Origin: a bacterium
GTDB taxonomy: Bacteria; SZUA-79; Acidulodesulfobacterales; Acidulodesulfobacteraceae
Length of the DNA: 44,410 bases
Assembly: GCA_021798015.1 (NCBI GenBank)
Contig: JAJZYP010000004.1
Coordinates: forward strand, 1-44,410
Reading direction: 5' to 3'
In this document: piece by piece, positions 1 through 11,400 of the stretch
Position numbering within the stretch: position 1 is the first letter of the stretch
How the letters are laid out: every line of letters starts with the position of its first letter
Program-made: the position numbers and the translations under genes
Notes under the pieces: model-generated
Databases searched by the model: none
Told to the model about the DNA's origin: nothing
The model's input: only the letters and a program-made list of their open reading frames with translations

Positions 1-554
1 AATTCCGGCCCATAATGCCAGCAAGCCACCTGCTAAAGCAAATATTTGAATATTTTTTTCTATTGTTAAAAGCAACACCATTGGAGTCCTTATCGGCGTT
101 GGCGGTGTTGGCCCAATAGTATAACTTTCGGAAATTGTGTAAAATACATCGGAAGCAAATCCAAACAAAAATGCCATAATTCCGATAAACACATTCCATC
201 CTTGATGCTTATTCGATGCCTTACTGTTAAACCCTGAATAATATATTGCCCCCAAAATCAGAAATACCAGAAGAAAATCCATCGAATAACCGATAACTCC
301 CGGCTGAAGTTTATTTATAAGTATCCAGAAATTTGGAATTCCGTTTCTTAAGATGCTTAAAAAATAAAAGTAAAGTATCGTTTGAACTGTGCCAATTATC
401 ACAGATACTAAAATAAGCGGTTTTGCAAGCTTAAAATATCTGTCCTCTTTTTTAAATATCCCTATGTAGTGGGATATAAAGGCAATCGCCATAAATCCCA
501 GCGCTAACCTATTTATAAATAGATTTACTATATCGATAACACCTAAATTCATCG
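1..554 (-). CDS. Multi-pass membrane protein of the Rieske/cytochrome b operon (partial, C-terminus off the window)
   Basis: The frame runs open from an ATG at 554 to the window edge, about 184 residues, with no stop. A good ribosome site (AGAGGAG) lies 8 nt upstream of the ATG. Hydrophobic segments fall near residues 12-32, 44-66, 83-103, 115-133 and from 165 on, so this is a polytopic inner-membrane protein. It starts 20 nt after the cytochrome b stop and is surely co-transcribed with it. No CxxCH heme motif is seen in the visible part, so it is not the usual cytochrome c1 partner. A His in the first membrane segment (SHYIG) could bind heme, but I cannot assign a family. It may be an extra membrane subunit of the bc-type complex. 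Confidence 0.75.
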
Positions 555-574
555 CATTTACTCCTCTTTTAATT

Positions 575-1693
575 TTATACGGTAGCGGGCGCTTTCGGTT
601 CGCCGCCGATTAATGTTAAATAAACTAACAAAAGGAGAAACAAAATCCCCAGAACCGTCGCCGCGGGTCTTTTAAACGGACTTCTTTCATGTCCCCTGTC
701 AATAAAGGGCAGTGCAAACAATATTATAAATCCAATCGTAGGAACAAGGAATGTTGAAAATATAATCAGTCCGTGACCCGGGAAATATTTTAATAATTCT
801 TCGTTTGCAAGAAAATACCAGTCAGCCTCAGGTGCAAAGTTAAGTGCAAGCGGTCTATACATTGGTCCTATAGGAGCGCCGACATAAATGGCAAGAATAT
901 ACACTACCGCAAATACCCCTAAAGCAATTATCATATCTTTGAAAAACTGATCCGGAAAGAATGGAACGGTTCCATCGGGATGAATCCATTTATTTGGGTC
1001 GTCGTCGGGTAATTTGCTGTTTTTATATTCCAATGCCATACCCTGATGACCTGTTTTTCTAATTAAAAATAGGTGTATAGGAATAAATAGTATCACAACT
1101 ATCGGCAAAAGCCAAACATGAACCGCAAATATGTGCTGCATCGTTATAACGGATGTTTCCGTTCCGCCTTTAACGACAATCCTTAAAAGTCCGCCGATAA
1201 TCGGGGTATGCGATGCAACATTTGTAAGAACGTTTATCGTCCACCACGAGTTTTCGTTTCCGACCAACATATATCCCGTTAAACCCAGTATTACAACAAC
1301 GGAGAATAGAACCATACCCACGACCCATTGAAGTTCCCTCGGTTTTTTATAAGCGCCTGAAAAATATACCCTCGACATATGAATAAGCAGGAAGAATATC
1401 ATAGTAAACGCACCCCACAGATGAATGCCGAGAAGTATATTGCCAAGCAGGACATGGTGTTTTATATAATATGTCGCATTTCTTGCTATCGGAAAATATG
1501 GGACATAATAGAACAGTAAAAATATTCCCGTTACAACTTGAATCGTAAAAAGAAACGCAAGAAGGCTTCCAAAAGTATATGCCCAACCCCCTCTTCGCGG
1601 AATTCTTTCGTTGTTAAATTCGTTTATTACTTCGGTAAGCCCAATTCTTTCATCAAACCAATCTTGAGTTTTTTTAAACATTTTTTTAAACAT
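575..1693 (-). CDS. Cytochrome b of a bc-type quinol oxidase complex (fused b6/subunit IV form)
   Basis: This 372-residue membrane protein is the quinol-oxidising cytochrome b that partners the Rieske protein encoded just upstream. Four heme-b histidines are visible: H91 and H105 (13 residues between) and H192 and H207 (14 between). The 14-residue spacing in the second pair is the b6-type arrangement. The C-terminal half carries the subunit IV-like helices. The Qo-site motif, usually PEWY, reads ADWY within APEADWYFL (287-295). The start ATG shares one base with the Rieske stop (TGATG), so translation is probably coupled. The assignment is secure; whether electrons leave to a cytochrome c or another carrier cannot be told here. 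Confidence 0.95.
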   Translation of the reverse strand: MFKKMFKKTQDWFDERIGLTEVINEFNNERIPRRGGWAYTFGSLLAFLFTIQVVTGIFLLFYYVPYFPIARNATYYIKHHVLLGNILLGIHLWGAFTMIFFLLIHMSRVYFSGAYKKPRELQWVVGMVLFSVVVILGLTGYMLVGNENSWWTINVLTNVASHTPIIGGLLRIVVKGGTETSVITMQHIFAVHVWLLPIVVILFIPIHLFLIRKTGHQGMALEYKNSKLPDDDPNKWIHPDGTVPFFPDQFFKDMIIALGVFAVVYILAIYVGAPIGPMYRPLALNFAPEADWYFLANEELLKYFPGHGLIIFSTFLVPTIGFIILFALPFIDRGHERSPFKRPAATVLGILFLLLLVYLTLIGGEPKAPATV

Positions 1694-2214
1694 CAGATCC
1701 CCCTATCCTTTGGATTATCTTCAAACTTATTTTGAATAAATACGGTATTTTTTTCTATTTTATGAACCCACCTGTATAATGGTCTGGGTGGAGGACCTCC
1801 GACAACTTTACCTAAAGCATTAAACATACCGCCGTGACACGGACACAAAAACTTTTCCCTTGCAGGAACCCAGTGTAAAGGGCAACCTAAGTGAGTACAC
1901 TGATTTGAGAAGAAATAAAAATTACCTGTTATATCTTTAACTACTACAACCTGTCTTGGAAGCGTATTTATGGACCACCCTTCCTTAACCCTAAAATAGA
2001 CAGGAATAAACCTTGGCGTTAAGGGTTTAATTTTTTCTAAATCGCTAACCTTGCTAAGTTCAGTCCATACAATATCTCTTTTCTTAAATAGCGGACTTAA
2101 AATCGTCCCTAAAATAGGAACCGCCAGAGCAACCCCTACTATGGCAGAGATTAAACCAATAACAACCATCATAAAAGTTCGCCTTGAAGGCGACTCTTCC
2201 GAACTTTTTGACAT
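1693..2214 (-). CDS. Rieske [2Fe-2S] protein, Tat-exported
   Basis: This 173-residue protein is the high-potential iron-sulfur subunit that takes the first electron from quinol in a cytochrome bc complex. The two cluster-binding boxes are present: CTHLGC near residue 106 and CPCHGG near 123. The N-terminus has a twin-arginine motif (SRRTFMM) followed by a hydrophobic anchor at about residues 13-38, as expected for a membrane-anchored periplasmic Rieske protein. A strong ribosome site (AAAGGGGGG) precedes the ATG. It is the first gene of the operon with cytochrome b and the partial membrane protein. Confidence 0.95.
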   Translation of the reverse strand: MSKSSEESPSRRTFMMVVIGLISAIVGVALAVPILGTILSPLFKKRDIVWTELSKVSDLEKIKPLTPRFIPVYFRVKEGWSINTLPRQVVVVKDITGNFYFFSNQCTHLGCPLHWVPAREKFLCPCHGGMFNALGKVVGGPPPRPLYRWVHKIEKNTVFIQNKFEDNPKDRGI

Positions 2215-2490
2215 TTTAACCCCCCTTTGTTTTATACTTATGATTTAATAACCGATTTTACTAGATTTTACTAATTTATAAAGGTGTTATCATGACATGT
2301 TTGTTTTTTTAAACCCAATTCATTTGATAAAATTTAAATACTAAATATAACTTTTTATCACCATAACATTAAAAAGTCAATATTTTTTTAGTTAATATTT
2401 TATAAAATTTTATATCCGTTTAATATTGATATATTTCGCTTCACAAATACAAAATATTTAATTATTAAGCGAATTTGACCTTTCCAAACT
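2215..2490. promoter_or_regulatory. Intergenic region upstream of the Rieske operon, candidate promoter
   Basis: These 276 bases between the uvrA stop and the Rieske start hold no gene. On the minus strand a sigma70-like pair can be drawn: TTGACT at 2380-2375 and TAAAAA at 2357-2352, with a 17-nt spacer, leaving a leader of about 140 nt before the Rieske start. The region is so AT-rich that such matches are expected by chance. I see no clear terminator for uvrA. Confidence 0.3.
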
Positions 2491-5319
2491 TTATCTTGCC
2501 GTATGTTTCCGTGTGTTTTTAATTACGCCTGCCAGATACTTACCTGTTATCGAGTTACCATTTAAAATTATATCTTCCGGAGCGCCGCATGCCACAATAT
2601 AACCGCCCTCATCCCCGCCTTCCGGACCCATATCTATAATGTAATCGGATGATTTGATAACATCGATATTATGCTCGATAACAATGACGGTATTACCTGA
2701 ATCAACAAGCAAATTTAGAATATTTAGCAACTTATTTATGTCGTCAAAATGGAGACCTGTAGTTGGCTCGTCAAGTATATATAAGGTTTTAAACTGACCT
2801 TGTCTTGACAACTCCTTTGAAAGTTTAATCCTTTGAGCCTCTCCGCCGGATAAGGTGGTTGCGAGCTGTCCTAAATTTATATAATCAAGCCCCACATCGA
2901 TTAAAAACTTAATTTTATGATTAAGCGCCGGTATGTTGCCAAAAAACTCATAAGCCTCTTTAACGGTCATATTTAAAATATCATAGATATTTTTATTTTT
3001 ATAAGTTATCTCTAAGGTCTGCCTGTTATATCTTTTTCCCTTGCAAACATCGCATACGACATAAACATCCGGCATAAACAGCATCTCTATCTTTTTTACC
3101 CCGTCACCGCTGCATGCCTCGCATCTGCCCCCTTTCACATTAAAGCTAAATCTACCGGGGTTATAGCCTCTTGCCCTCGCCTCTTTTGTTCCTGCGAATA
3201 TCTCCCTTATCAATGTAAAAATACCTGTATATGTTGCAGGATTAGATCTCGGAGTTCTTCCGATAGGGGATTGATCGATATCTATAATTCTACCTATTAA
3301 ATCGATATTTTCTACATTTTCTATTTCAAACCTTTTAAAATCTTTTATCCCGTTTTTGTAATTTGAAACCGCTGCATAAAGGGTATCGATTATAAGCGTG
3401 CTTTTCCCCGAACCGGAAACCCCTGTCACGCAAATCAAATTTTCAAGCGGTATTGCAATATCGATATTTTTTAAATTATTCTTTTTTGCGCCCTTTATTT
3501 CCAAAAAATTCTTATCCTGCTTTCTCCTTACACCAGGAATATCAACGATCATTTTTCCGCTTAAATATTTGCCTGTCAGCGACTCGGGATTATTCATAAT
3601 TTCCGAAGGAGTTCCTTGAGCCACCACATACCCTCCGTTTTTACCCGCCCCGGGACCCATATCTATAATAAAATCCGATTCTAACATTGTAAGCGTATCA
3701 TGTTCCACTATAATGAGGCTATTTCCTTTATCCTTAAGATCTATAATGGTTTTTAGCAAGCGCTCGTTATCTCTCATATGTAGCCCTATACTCGGTTCGT
3801 CAAGAACGTACAGCACACCGGTAAGCCCAGACCCTATCTGCGAGGCAAGCCGTATTCGCTGAGATTCGCCTCCTGAAAGTGTTTGGGCAGGTCTGGCTAA
3901 TGTAAGATAGTCAAGCCCGACATTTACGAGAAACTTTAGCCTGTCTCTGATTTCGTTGATTAACCTACCAGCTACATTTTGTTCATATTCATTTAAACCT
4001 ACATCTTCAAAAAACTTTAAGGCGTTTTTAATGCTTAAATTAGTAATATCTATAATCGACATATTATTAATCTTATAACTTAAAGACTCTTTTTTTAATC
4101 TAAAACCATGACATTCAGGGCAGGCTTTTTGGTTCATAAATTCGTAAGCATTAATTATGTGGTTAGAACCGCTTATGCTTTTCTCCAACATTGGAATTAT
4201 CCCTTCCCATTTTTTTAAGTAAAAAGAGTTTTTGTCTGTTACAATATCATAAAATTTTATTTTCTCATCTCCGGAACCATGTAGAATAACCTGCCTATCA
4301 TCATAAGTTAAATCTTCATACGGCGTATCAGCCCTAAACCCATAATGTTTTGATAATGCGTTTATTATCTGGTTTTTATAAACAGGACTGGAATTGTTTA
4401 AAACGGTTATCGCCCCCTCTTTTAGCGACATTCTTTTATCGGGAACTATCAAGTCCTCGTCTAAATATTTTGTATATCCCAGACCATCGCAAAAAGGACA
4501 AGCGCCTTGAGGGCTGTTAAAAGAAAACGCCGCAGGTTCCGGTTTTCCATAGCTTATTCCGCAATCCAAACAGATAGAATTTTCGGTTAATATTTCTTCT
4601 TTATCCTCGAACTTTAATTTTAAAACGCCCTGCGATAATTTTAAAGCAAGTTCAATGGAATCCGCCAGCCTTTTTTTATTTTCCTCTTTTATAAGAATGC
4701 GATCTATAACTAAATCGATATCATGTTTTTTATTTTTATCTAAGGTTATAGGGTCCTCGAGATTATATTCCTTTTTATCGACATATATTCTATAAAAACC
4801 GTGTTTCAAATATTCCTCAAATTTAGCTTTAAATTCACCCTTTCTATTAATAGCAACCGGTGATAATATAATTAATTTTTCGCCGATTTTATGCGAAAAA
4901 ACCGCCCCCGTCATCTGGTCGATAGTCTTGGGTTCTATTTTTTTACCGCATTTATAACAATAAGGCGCGCCTATTCTTGCAAAGAGAACCCTTAAGTAGT
5001 CATAAATTTCGGTGATAGTTCCCACGGTGGAACGAGGATTTTTGCTAACGGATTTTTGCTCGATAGAAATGGTGGGGGAAAGCCCTTCTATTGAATCGAC
5101 GTCAGGTTTATCCATTTGCTCCATAAACTGCCTTGCATAGGAAGAAAGCGATTCTAAATACCTTCTTTGACCCTCGGCAAATATGGTATCAAATGCCAAT
5201 GACGATTTTCCCGAACCGGAAAGACCTGTTATAACAACAAGTTTGTCCTTTGGAATTTCTAAATTTATATTTTTTAAATTATGCTGCCGCGCACCTTTTA
5301 TTATTATTTTTCTTTTCAT
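2491..5319 (-). CDS. uvrA: Excinuclease ABC subunit A
   Basis: UvrA is the ATP-driven damage sensor of nucleotide excision repair and loads UvrB on distorted DNA. The 942-residue length is normal. Two ABC modules are present. The first has Walker [10 protein letters not shown] near residue 33 and the signature [14 protein letters not shown] near 483. The second has Walker [10 protein letters not shown] and signature [12 protein letters not shown]. Zinc-binding pairs CLDCG / CPFC, CPEC and CEAC / CDVC are visible. The start codon overlaps the pdxA stop by 4 nt. It is the last gene of the long minus-strand run that begins at acs. Confidence 0.98.
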   Translation of the reverse strand: MKRKIIIKGARQHNLKNINLEIPKDKLVVITGLSGSGKSSLAFDTIFAEGQRRYLESLSSYARQFMEQMDKPDVDSIEGLSPTISIEQKSVSKNPRSTVGTITEIYDYLRVLFARIGAPYCYKCGKKIEPKTIDQMTGAVFSHKIGEKLIILSPVAINRKGEFKAKFEEYLKHGFYRIYVDKKEYNLEDPITLDKNKKHDIDLVIDRILIKEENKKRLADSIELALKLSQGVLKLKFEDKEEILTENSICLDCGISYGKPEPAAFSFNSPQGACPFCDGLGYTKYLDEDLIVPDKRMSLKEGAITVLNNSSPVYKNQIINALSKHYGFRADTPYEDLTYDDRQVILHGSGDEKIKFYDIVTDKNSFYLKKWEGIIPMLEKSISGSNHIINAYEFMNQKACPECHGFRLKKESLSYKINNMSIIDITNLSIKNALKFFEDVGLNEYEQNVAGRLINEIRDRLKFLVNVGLDYLTLARPAQTLSGGESQRIRLASQIGSGLTGVLYVLDEPSIGLHMRDNERLLKTIIDLKDKGNSLIIVEHDTLTMLESDFIIDMGPGAGKNGGYVVAQGTPSEIMNNPESLTGKYLSGKMIVDIPGVRRKQDKNFLEIKGAKKNNLKNIDIAIPLENLICVTGVSGSGKSTLIIDTLYAAVSNYKNGIKDFKRFEIENVENIDLIGRIIDIDQSPIGRTPRSNPATYTGIFTLIREIFAGTKEARARGYNPGRFSFNVKGGRCEACSGDGVKKIEMLFMPDVYVVCDVCKGKRYNRQTLEITYKNKNIYDILNMTVKEAYEFFGNIPALNHKIKFLIDVGLDYINLGQLATTLSGGEAQRIKLSKELSRQGQFKTLYILDEPTTGLHFDDINKLLNILNLLVDSGNTVIVIEHNIDVIKSSDYIIDMGPEGGDEGGYIVACGAPEDIILNGNSITGKYLAGVIKNTRKHTAR

Positions 5320-6338
5320 TTTAGTCTATTTCTATTTTTTGAAATCTCGTAAGCTAATTTTATAGATTCTTTCATACTGCTATAATCCGCTATGTTCTTT
5401 CCCGCAATATCATAAGCCGTTCCGTGCACCGGCGATGTCCTTACGATTTTAAGCCCTATGGTCACATTCACCCCTTTATCGAAAGAAAGCAGTTTAAAAG
5501 GTATTAACGCCTGGTCATGATACATTGAAACTATTAAATCGTAATCTTTATATATTTTAGCAAAGAAACTATCTGACGGGAAAGGGCCTTCGACAAAAAA
5601 GCCGTTATTTTTAAATTCCATGATAACGGGGGATATAATTTCTTTTTCTTCCACCCCTATCTTCCCGTTTTCTCCCGCATGCGGATTTAAACCTAAAACT
5701 GCAACTTTAGGATTTTTAATACCAAAATCGTTTATAATCGAATCGATAGAAATTTTTATTATATTTTTTAAAGACCCTCTTGTAATGCTCTTTGAAACCA
5801 TAAATAAAGGAATATGGATGGTCGCAAGAACCGTTATTAATTTTTTTGAATAAAAAAGCATTGCAAAGTCTTTTGAGGAAGTTAAATGCCCTAAAAGTTC
5901 CGTATGTCCTCCGAACTTTGCGCCTCCTTTTATCATCATTTCCTTATTTATCGGGGCTGTTGCAAATCCCGAGATTCTCCCGTCTAATGAAAAATCAACT
6001 GCGGCAGAAATAAATGATTCGGCGTCTTTGGCATATTTGGGATTAATTTCACCGTATTTCACGGATTGATATGATTTGGAAGACAAATCTATTACATTGA
6101 TATGGGTATTTTTGTAAAAATATTCAAGAAAAGAGTCGCGGCTTATTAAATTTATAGGGACATCCTTTTTGATTATACTTTTTAAAACATAATCAATATG
6201 TTCAAAAGACCCAAAAATAACCGGTTTAATTGGTGTGTTAATTTTTATAAAGTATTCCGCAGACTTAACTGCTATTTCAGGACCGATGCCGGCAGGATCC
6301 CCCATTGTAATGCCAATAAAGCTACTTTCTTTAAGCAA
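5316..6338 (-). CDS. pdxA: 4-hydroxythreonine-4-phosphate dehydrogenase
   Basis: PdxA oxidises 4-phosphohydroxy-threonine in the DXP-dependent pathway to pyridoxal phosphate. The family signature runs through the 340 residues: [13 protein letters not shown] at the N-terminus, HTELLG, the metal-binding [11 protein letters not shown], and [10 protein letters not shown] near the end. The residue before HGTA, usually Asp (DHGTA), is Val here (SPVHGTA). The start is TTG with almost no Shine-Dalgarno; an in-frame stop three codons upstream excludes a longer form, and later starts would remove the GITMGDP motif. The 3' end overlaps uvrA by 4 nt. Neighbouring foldase genes suggest only co-transcription, not shared function. 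Confidence 0.95.
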   Translation of the reverse strand: MLKESSFIGITMGDPAGIGPEIAVKSAEYFIKINTPIKPVIFGSFEHIDYVLKSIIKKDVPINLISRDSFLEYFYKNTHINVIDLSSKSYQSVKYGEINPKYAKDAESFISAAVDFSLDGRISGFATAPINKEMMIKGGAKFGGHTELLGHLTSSKDFAMLFYSKKLITVLATIHIPLFMVSKSITRGSLKNIIKISIDSIINDFGIKNPKVAVLGLNPHAGENGKIGVEEKEIISPVIMEFKNNGFFVEGPFPSDSFFAKIYKDYDLIVSMYHDQALIPFKLLSFDKGVNVTIGLKIVRTSPVHGTAYDIAGKNIADYSSMKESIKLAYEISKNRNRLK

Positions 6339-6369
6339 TTTTATTTACTTAATCGTCTTATCTTAATCG

Positions 6370-7425
6370 TTAAACCGGAATTTTGATTTTAATATAAGCA
6401 TTTTCTCGAACTTTTCTTAAAAGCCTAGCAAGATATTCATTTGTTTTATGTTTTTCAAGAATTGTAAATATCTCGGGTTTTACCTGTTTGAAAGTCTTAA
6501 CCGCCCCCATTTTTTTTCCGACAGATTTAAGTATCGTATAACCAAACGGAGACTTTATAACTCTGCTTATCTGTCCAACTTTTAACCTAAAAGCTATTTT
6601 GGAAAAATTGGGGGATAATTTATTTTTATAAATATAGCCGATTCTTCCTCCATTTTTTTCCGAGGGGTCTTCAGAATATTTTCTTGCAAGGGATGAAAAA
6701 CTGACATTGCCGTTTATGGCTAAATTTCTAATTTTCGACATTTTTTCATATATTTTTTTCTTTAGCTCTTTATTTGCATTATGAGGTATGGCTAAAAATA
6801 TAAGTTTCAAGTCCACCATAGGCATACCTCTAAATTCTTCCATGTTTTTCTTATAATAATCAAGCATTTCTTTTTTGGTTATAACCATCCTGTTGCCGTA
6901 AACCTTCCTCAGAAGTTCTACTTGAATAAAGTGATTTTTAACCTGCTTAATATATGCCGATTTACTAATGCCCCTTTTTTTTAAAAAATTGAAGAATTGA
7001 TTTTCGGTAAAGTTATTTGCACGGGCTACACCCTTTATATAAGCATTCAATTGTTTCGGAGATATGTAAATAGCTGCTTTTTCCTCTTCCTGTTTCAGTA
7101 AGATTTTATCCACTAAAATATTAATAACATCCTTTGTTCTCGACATTACCCTGGAGTCGGAGCTTGTAAAAATACCCCTGGAGGCTTGATTTTGCATCTG
7201 CTCGTATTCTTTGAACGCCGCCTTGTTAAACTTTGCAAAATCATACAATGTTATAGGAGTCTTATTCACAACGGCAATTACCTGATCTATTATTACGGCA
7301 TTTGCATTTTTTGCGTTTATTATGTTTATTATAAAGAATACACTTATTGTAATAATAATTATAGACGCAAAAATCTTACCCTTTTTTATCAAAAAATCAA
7401 TATTTTTTTTTATTATGCTCTCCAT
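6370..7425 (-). CDS. SurA-like periplasmic peptidyl-prolyl isomerase/chaperone
   Basis: This 351-residue protein has an N-terminal hydrophobic segment (about residues 18-40) that acts as a signal peptide or anchor. A SurA_N-type chaperone region follows, starting at DQVIAVVNKTPIT, and then one parvulin (PpiC) domain at about 205-310 with the motif SEDPSEKNGGRIGY and the end FGYTILKSV. SurA-type proteins help outer-membrane proteins fold in the periplasm; E. coli SurA has two parvulin domains, this one has a single one. It lies 17 nt downstream of another parvulin gene. The start has no evident Shine-Dalgarno sequence. Confidence 0.85.
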   Translation of the reverse strand: MESIIKKNIDFLIKKGKIFASIIIITISVFFIINIINAKNANAVIIDQVIAVVNKTPITLYDFAKFNKAAFKEYEQMQNQASRGIFTSSDSRVMSRTKDVINILVDKILLKQEEEKAAIYISPKQLNAYIKGVARANNFTENQFFNFLKKRGISKSAYIKQVKNHFIQVELLRKVYGNRMVITKKEMLDYYKKNMEEFRGMPMVDLKLIFLAIPHNANKELKKKIYEKMSKIRNLAINGNVSFSSLARKYSEDPSEKNGGRIGYIYKNKLSPNFSKIAFRLKVGQISRVIKSPFGYTILKSVGKKMGAVKTFKQVKPEIFTILEKHKTNEYLARLLRKVRENAYIKIKIPV

Positions 7426-7442
7426 ATTTTAAAGATTTAACC

Positions 7443-8369
7443 CTATTTCTTTCCCTTAATAACTTTTTTTTGAGGTGCGGCTTCAAGGTTTGGTAAATTA
7501 TTGTAATAATATTTAATATTCGATTTAGCCCTTAACTTTTTTACAAAGCTTTTAAGAATTTTAGACGCCTCTTTTTGTTTCATCATAACAACAATATTAT
7601 TCTTTATCTTAGAAAACGGTTTGGGCTTGCCTGTTATTATATTATTAAGCCTTATTATATCAAAATTATTCCCGACTTTAACAATATTTGAATACTCCCC
7701 TATTTTGCGAAGGCTAAAGGCGGCATTGTTAAATGCAGGCGTTGTTTGTTCAAATTTTATCCACCCCAAAATTCCTCCCGATTTTGCATTTGGAGCGGTT
7801 GAATACTTTTGCGCAACAGCGGCAAACGGTTTTCCACTTTTAAGTAAATTGTACGCAACTTGAGCCTGTTTGAGCGAATTTGACTGTATATAGCTGACAT
7901 TAACCTTTGATGGAAGGTTAAAACTTAAGAAATGCTTTTTATAGTAAGCTTTTGCATCCGCAGTTGTTACATGAACTTTATTTGCTATCTCCTTGTGTAA
8001 AAGAAGTTGCACTAAAAGACCGCTTGTAAAATCCGAAACTTGCGACTTATAAGCCTTAGATTTATTAATGCCGTCTTTAATGGCTTCGTTAACTAATATT
8101 TGCCTATCGACAAGGCTTCTGACGAATCTTTTTGAACCGGCGGGGGTTTGAAGATAAGCTTTTAAATTCGGCGGAAATTTAGCAATTTCGGATTTAAATT
8201 TGTTAACCGTTATAGGCTTTCCGTTAACCGTGGCAATGACTTTTGAAGATGGAGCGATTTTTTTGGCGCAACCGTAAAGACTCATTGAAATGACAACCGC
8301 AAATAATGTTATAAACAAAACTTTACCGCTAATTTTAAACTTTTGGGTTTTACTATACATTTGTTTCAT
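7443..8369 (-). CDS. Parvulin-type peptidyl-prolyl isomerase lipoprotein (PrsA/PpiD-like)
   Basis: I place the start at the ATG at 8369, where AGGGG lies 7 nt upstream; a longer frame from 8417 has no ribosome site. The product of 308 residues then begins with a lipoprotein signal with lipobox LYGC (Cys at about 34), so it should be membrane-tethered in the periplasm. A SurA_N-like segment (VIATVNGKPIT) is followed by a parvulin domain with YSTAPNAKSGGILGW and a basic C-terminus. It pairs with the SurA-like gene immediately downstream, and both probably serve export or outer-membrane protein folding. Confidence 0.85.
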   Translation of the reverse strand: MKQMYSKTQKFKISGKVLFITLFAVVISMSLYGCAKKIAPSSKVIATVNGKPITVNKFKSEIAKFPPNLKAYLQTPAGSKRFVRSLVDRQILVNEAIKDGINKSKAYKSQVSDFTSGLLVQLLLHKEIANKVHVTTADAKAYYKKHFLSFNLPSKVNVSYIQSNSLKQAQVAYNLLKSGKPFAAVAQKYSTAPNAKSGGILGWIKFEQTTPAFNNAAFSLRKIGEYSNIVKVGNNFDIIRLNNIITGKPKPFSKIKNNIVVMMKQKEASKILKSFVKKLRAKSNIKYYYNNLPNLEAAPQKKVIKGKK

Positions 8370-8419
8370 TTTTTTTCCCCTGAAATATTTTGATATTAAA
8401 TAAATTATAAAAATCATTT

Positions 8420-11400
8420 TTAAATATTAACATAGCTATATAATCGTTGCAAGATAATTTTAGAAACACCAAGTTTATCCGATGATATTACCCCTTTTTT
8501 TGGTCTCAATTTAATCATAAATTCCCCAAGAAAGTTTATGATATATTCCGATAAAACATCTTTGTCGTTTACAAACCTGATTAGAGCATTGGAAAGGGCT
8601 TTTGCCGAATCATGAAATTCGATTATAAATTCATTTTCTTTTATCTCTAAAAGTTTAACCTTTGAATTTTTCATATAAACCTTAAGTTCTTCTACCGATA
8701 AAAGATTTTTTACCAAATCCGGAATTTTTCCAAATCTGTCGACGAGCTCCGACCGTACCGCTTCAACATCGTCTAAACTATTGCAATTTGCAAGCTTTCT
8801 GTAAATAGATAACTTTATTTTACTGTCATTTATGTAAGAATCAGGAATATATAAAGATAAATTAGTTTTTACCTCGGGGTTTATTTGGGGCGGAAGAATA
8901 ATATTCTGCATTTTTTCAATCTCTTCTTTAAGTATTTGCATGCACATTTCAAGCCCGATGGCATCTATATGTCCCGACTGAGCTCCTCCTAAAATATTGC
9001 CTGCCCCCCTTATTTCCAAATCTGCCATGGCAAGTTTAAAACCCGCCCCCAGTTCGCTGTATTCCTTTATTGCATTTAGCCTTTTTCTTTGTTCATCCGT
9101 TAAATTAACCAAACCGCATCCAACCACAAGCAGACAATAAGCCTGAAAATGGGATCTTCCCACCCTTCCCCGTAATTGGTACAGCTGGTTTAACCCAAGA
9201 TTTTCGGCATTATTTATAATGATTGTGTTAACATTGGGGTTATCGAGCCCCGATTCGATTATCGATGTGCTAAGAAGCATATCATATCCTTTGTTATAAA
9301 AAAGGTGCATGGTATTTTCGATATTATTAGAACCAAGTCTCCCATGAACGATGCCTATTCTTATATCAGGCATTATTTTTTTAATCTTTTTAGATATCTC
9401 ATCTAAGTGCGATATTCTATTGTCTATAAAATAAACCTGACCGCCCCTTTTAAGTTCCTTAAAAACGGTATCCTTAATAATTTTATCATCATATTCGATT
9501 ATATCGGTAATAACATTCTTTCTTCCTGCGGGAGGAGTGTTAATTATGCTTAAATCCCTGATGCCCGACATAGAAAGATATAAGGTTCTTGGGATAGGGG
9601 TGGCGCTCATAGCAAGGACATCGATAGAAGAACGTATTTCTTTTATTCTTTCCTTTTGCATTGCCCCAAATTTTTGTTCTTCATCGATAATTAGAAGTCC
9701 AATATCATGAAATTTAATTTTTTCCGATAAAAGTTTATGGGTTCCTATTATTATGTCGATTTCTCCGCTTTTAATTCTATCTAAGGTTTTGCTTTCCTCA
9801 CTTTTACCGACAAATCTTGAAATATAGGCTATTTTAACCGGATATTTTTCAAACCTTTTTTTAAAATTATTGTAATGCTGTTCCACTAAAAGAGTGGTTG
9901 GGGCAAGAAGCGCCACCTGCTTTCCATCCATAGAAGCTTTAAATGCCGCTCTGATCGCCACTTCTGTTTTCCCATAACCCACATCACCGCATATTAATCT
10001 ATCCATCGGTTTATTAAGACGCATATCTGAGAAAACATCTTTGATTGCCCTTGCCTGGTCTTCGGTTTCTTCAAATTCAAAACTTTCTTCAAATTCCCTG
10101 TAAACCTCATCCTCTTCCGAAAAAGCAAATCCTCTCTGGGTCATTCTTTTGGCATATAATACTTTTAGATCCTCAACAACTTCCTCGATTTTTTCTTTAG
10201 CCTTTATTTTCGCTCTTTCCCATGATTTATTTCCTAATCTGCTTAATTTTGGTGAGTTTTCCTCTGAAGCGGCAATATATTTATGAATTAAATAAATCTT
10301 GTCCGCGGGGATAAAAACCTTGTCCCCGCCTTCGTACAGGAGTTCAAAATAGTCCGATATAATATCAGTTACGGCAATCTTTTTTATCTCGGTAAATTTT
10401 GCTATACCAAATTCATTGTGAACCACAAAGTCGCCTGGATTAAGCTCGCTTATTTCGTTAAAAAAATCTGGTGTCGAACTCTTATACGGCGATTCTTCAA
10501 TTAAATTAATATGCTCTCTGAAAAGCTCTTCGCCGGTAAATATCAAAAATTTATGTTTTTTTGATATGATTCCTGCTGAAATTTCACCAATAACGATATA
10601 AAACCTGCTTTCCGGTTTATCCTCATCCATCTGAATAGAGGCAAAAATATCTTTTAATCTTTGATGATGAATTTCATTTTTAGAAACTAAAATTATTAAA
10701 TAATTTTTTTCGATTAATCCGGAAAATACCTTTTTTATTAATTTTAAATTTAGTTGTCCATTTTTATATTTAAAATTTTTAATAAAATTTATATTATTAA
10801 AATCTTTAAAGGAATAAAACAAATTTTTGGGATTTTCGGAACACTCATTGCCATGACATACCTTTAATTCATCAAGGTTATAATATAATAATTCGTTTGT
10901 TTTATTTAAGCTTTCGACGTAAAGGGTTTTATTATTGATATCTTGGGTTAGAAGATTTTGAAGTTCCGTTTTGGGTTTTTCCATATATAAAATAGGATTG
11001 TCAACAACATCTAATAAATTCAGATTTTTTTCGTAGATGTCTTCTTTAACGGGAAATATGGTAAAACCGTCTATATTTTTAAAACTCCTTTGGGTATTTA
11101 AATCGAAATATTTTATATCTTCCACTATCTCGTCAAAAAAATCGATCCTGACGGGGTAAGAATCTTCCGCATTAAAAATATCGATTATTTCACCCCTAAC
11201 TGCAAACTCTTTTTGATTTTCAATCTGGTTTATTTGTTCATAGCCGTAAGATAAAAGAGTGGATATAAATTTATCCCTGGGAAACTTTACACCCTTTTTG
11301 ATATTTATTAATGATTTTGAAATACTATCAAATCCAGGAACTTTAGAAAAAAAAGTGGTGGGGGTTAAAACTACGATAGCATCTTTTTCTGTCCTTATAT

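Noticed and set aside
1131-1735. Open frames on the plus strand opposite cytochrome b and other real genes throughout the window
   Set aside because: They are antisense or out-of-frame shadows without ribosome sites or recognisable domains.
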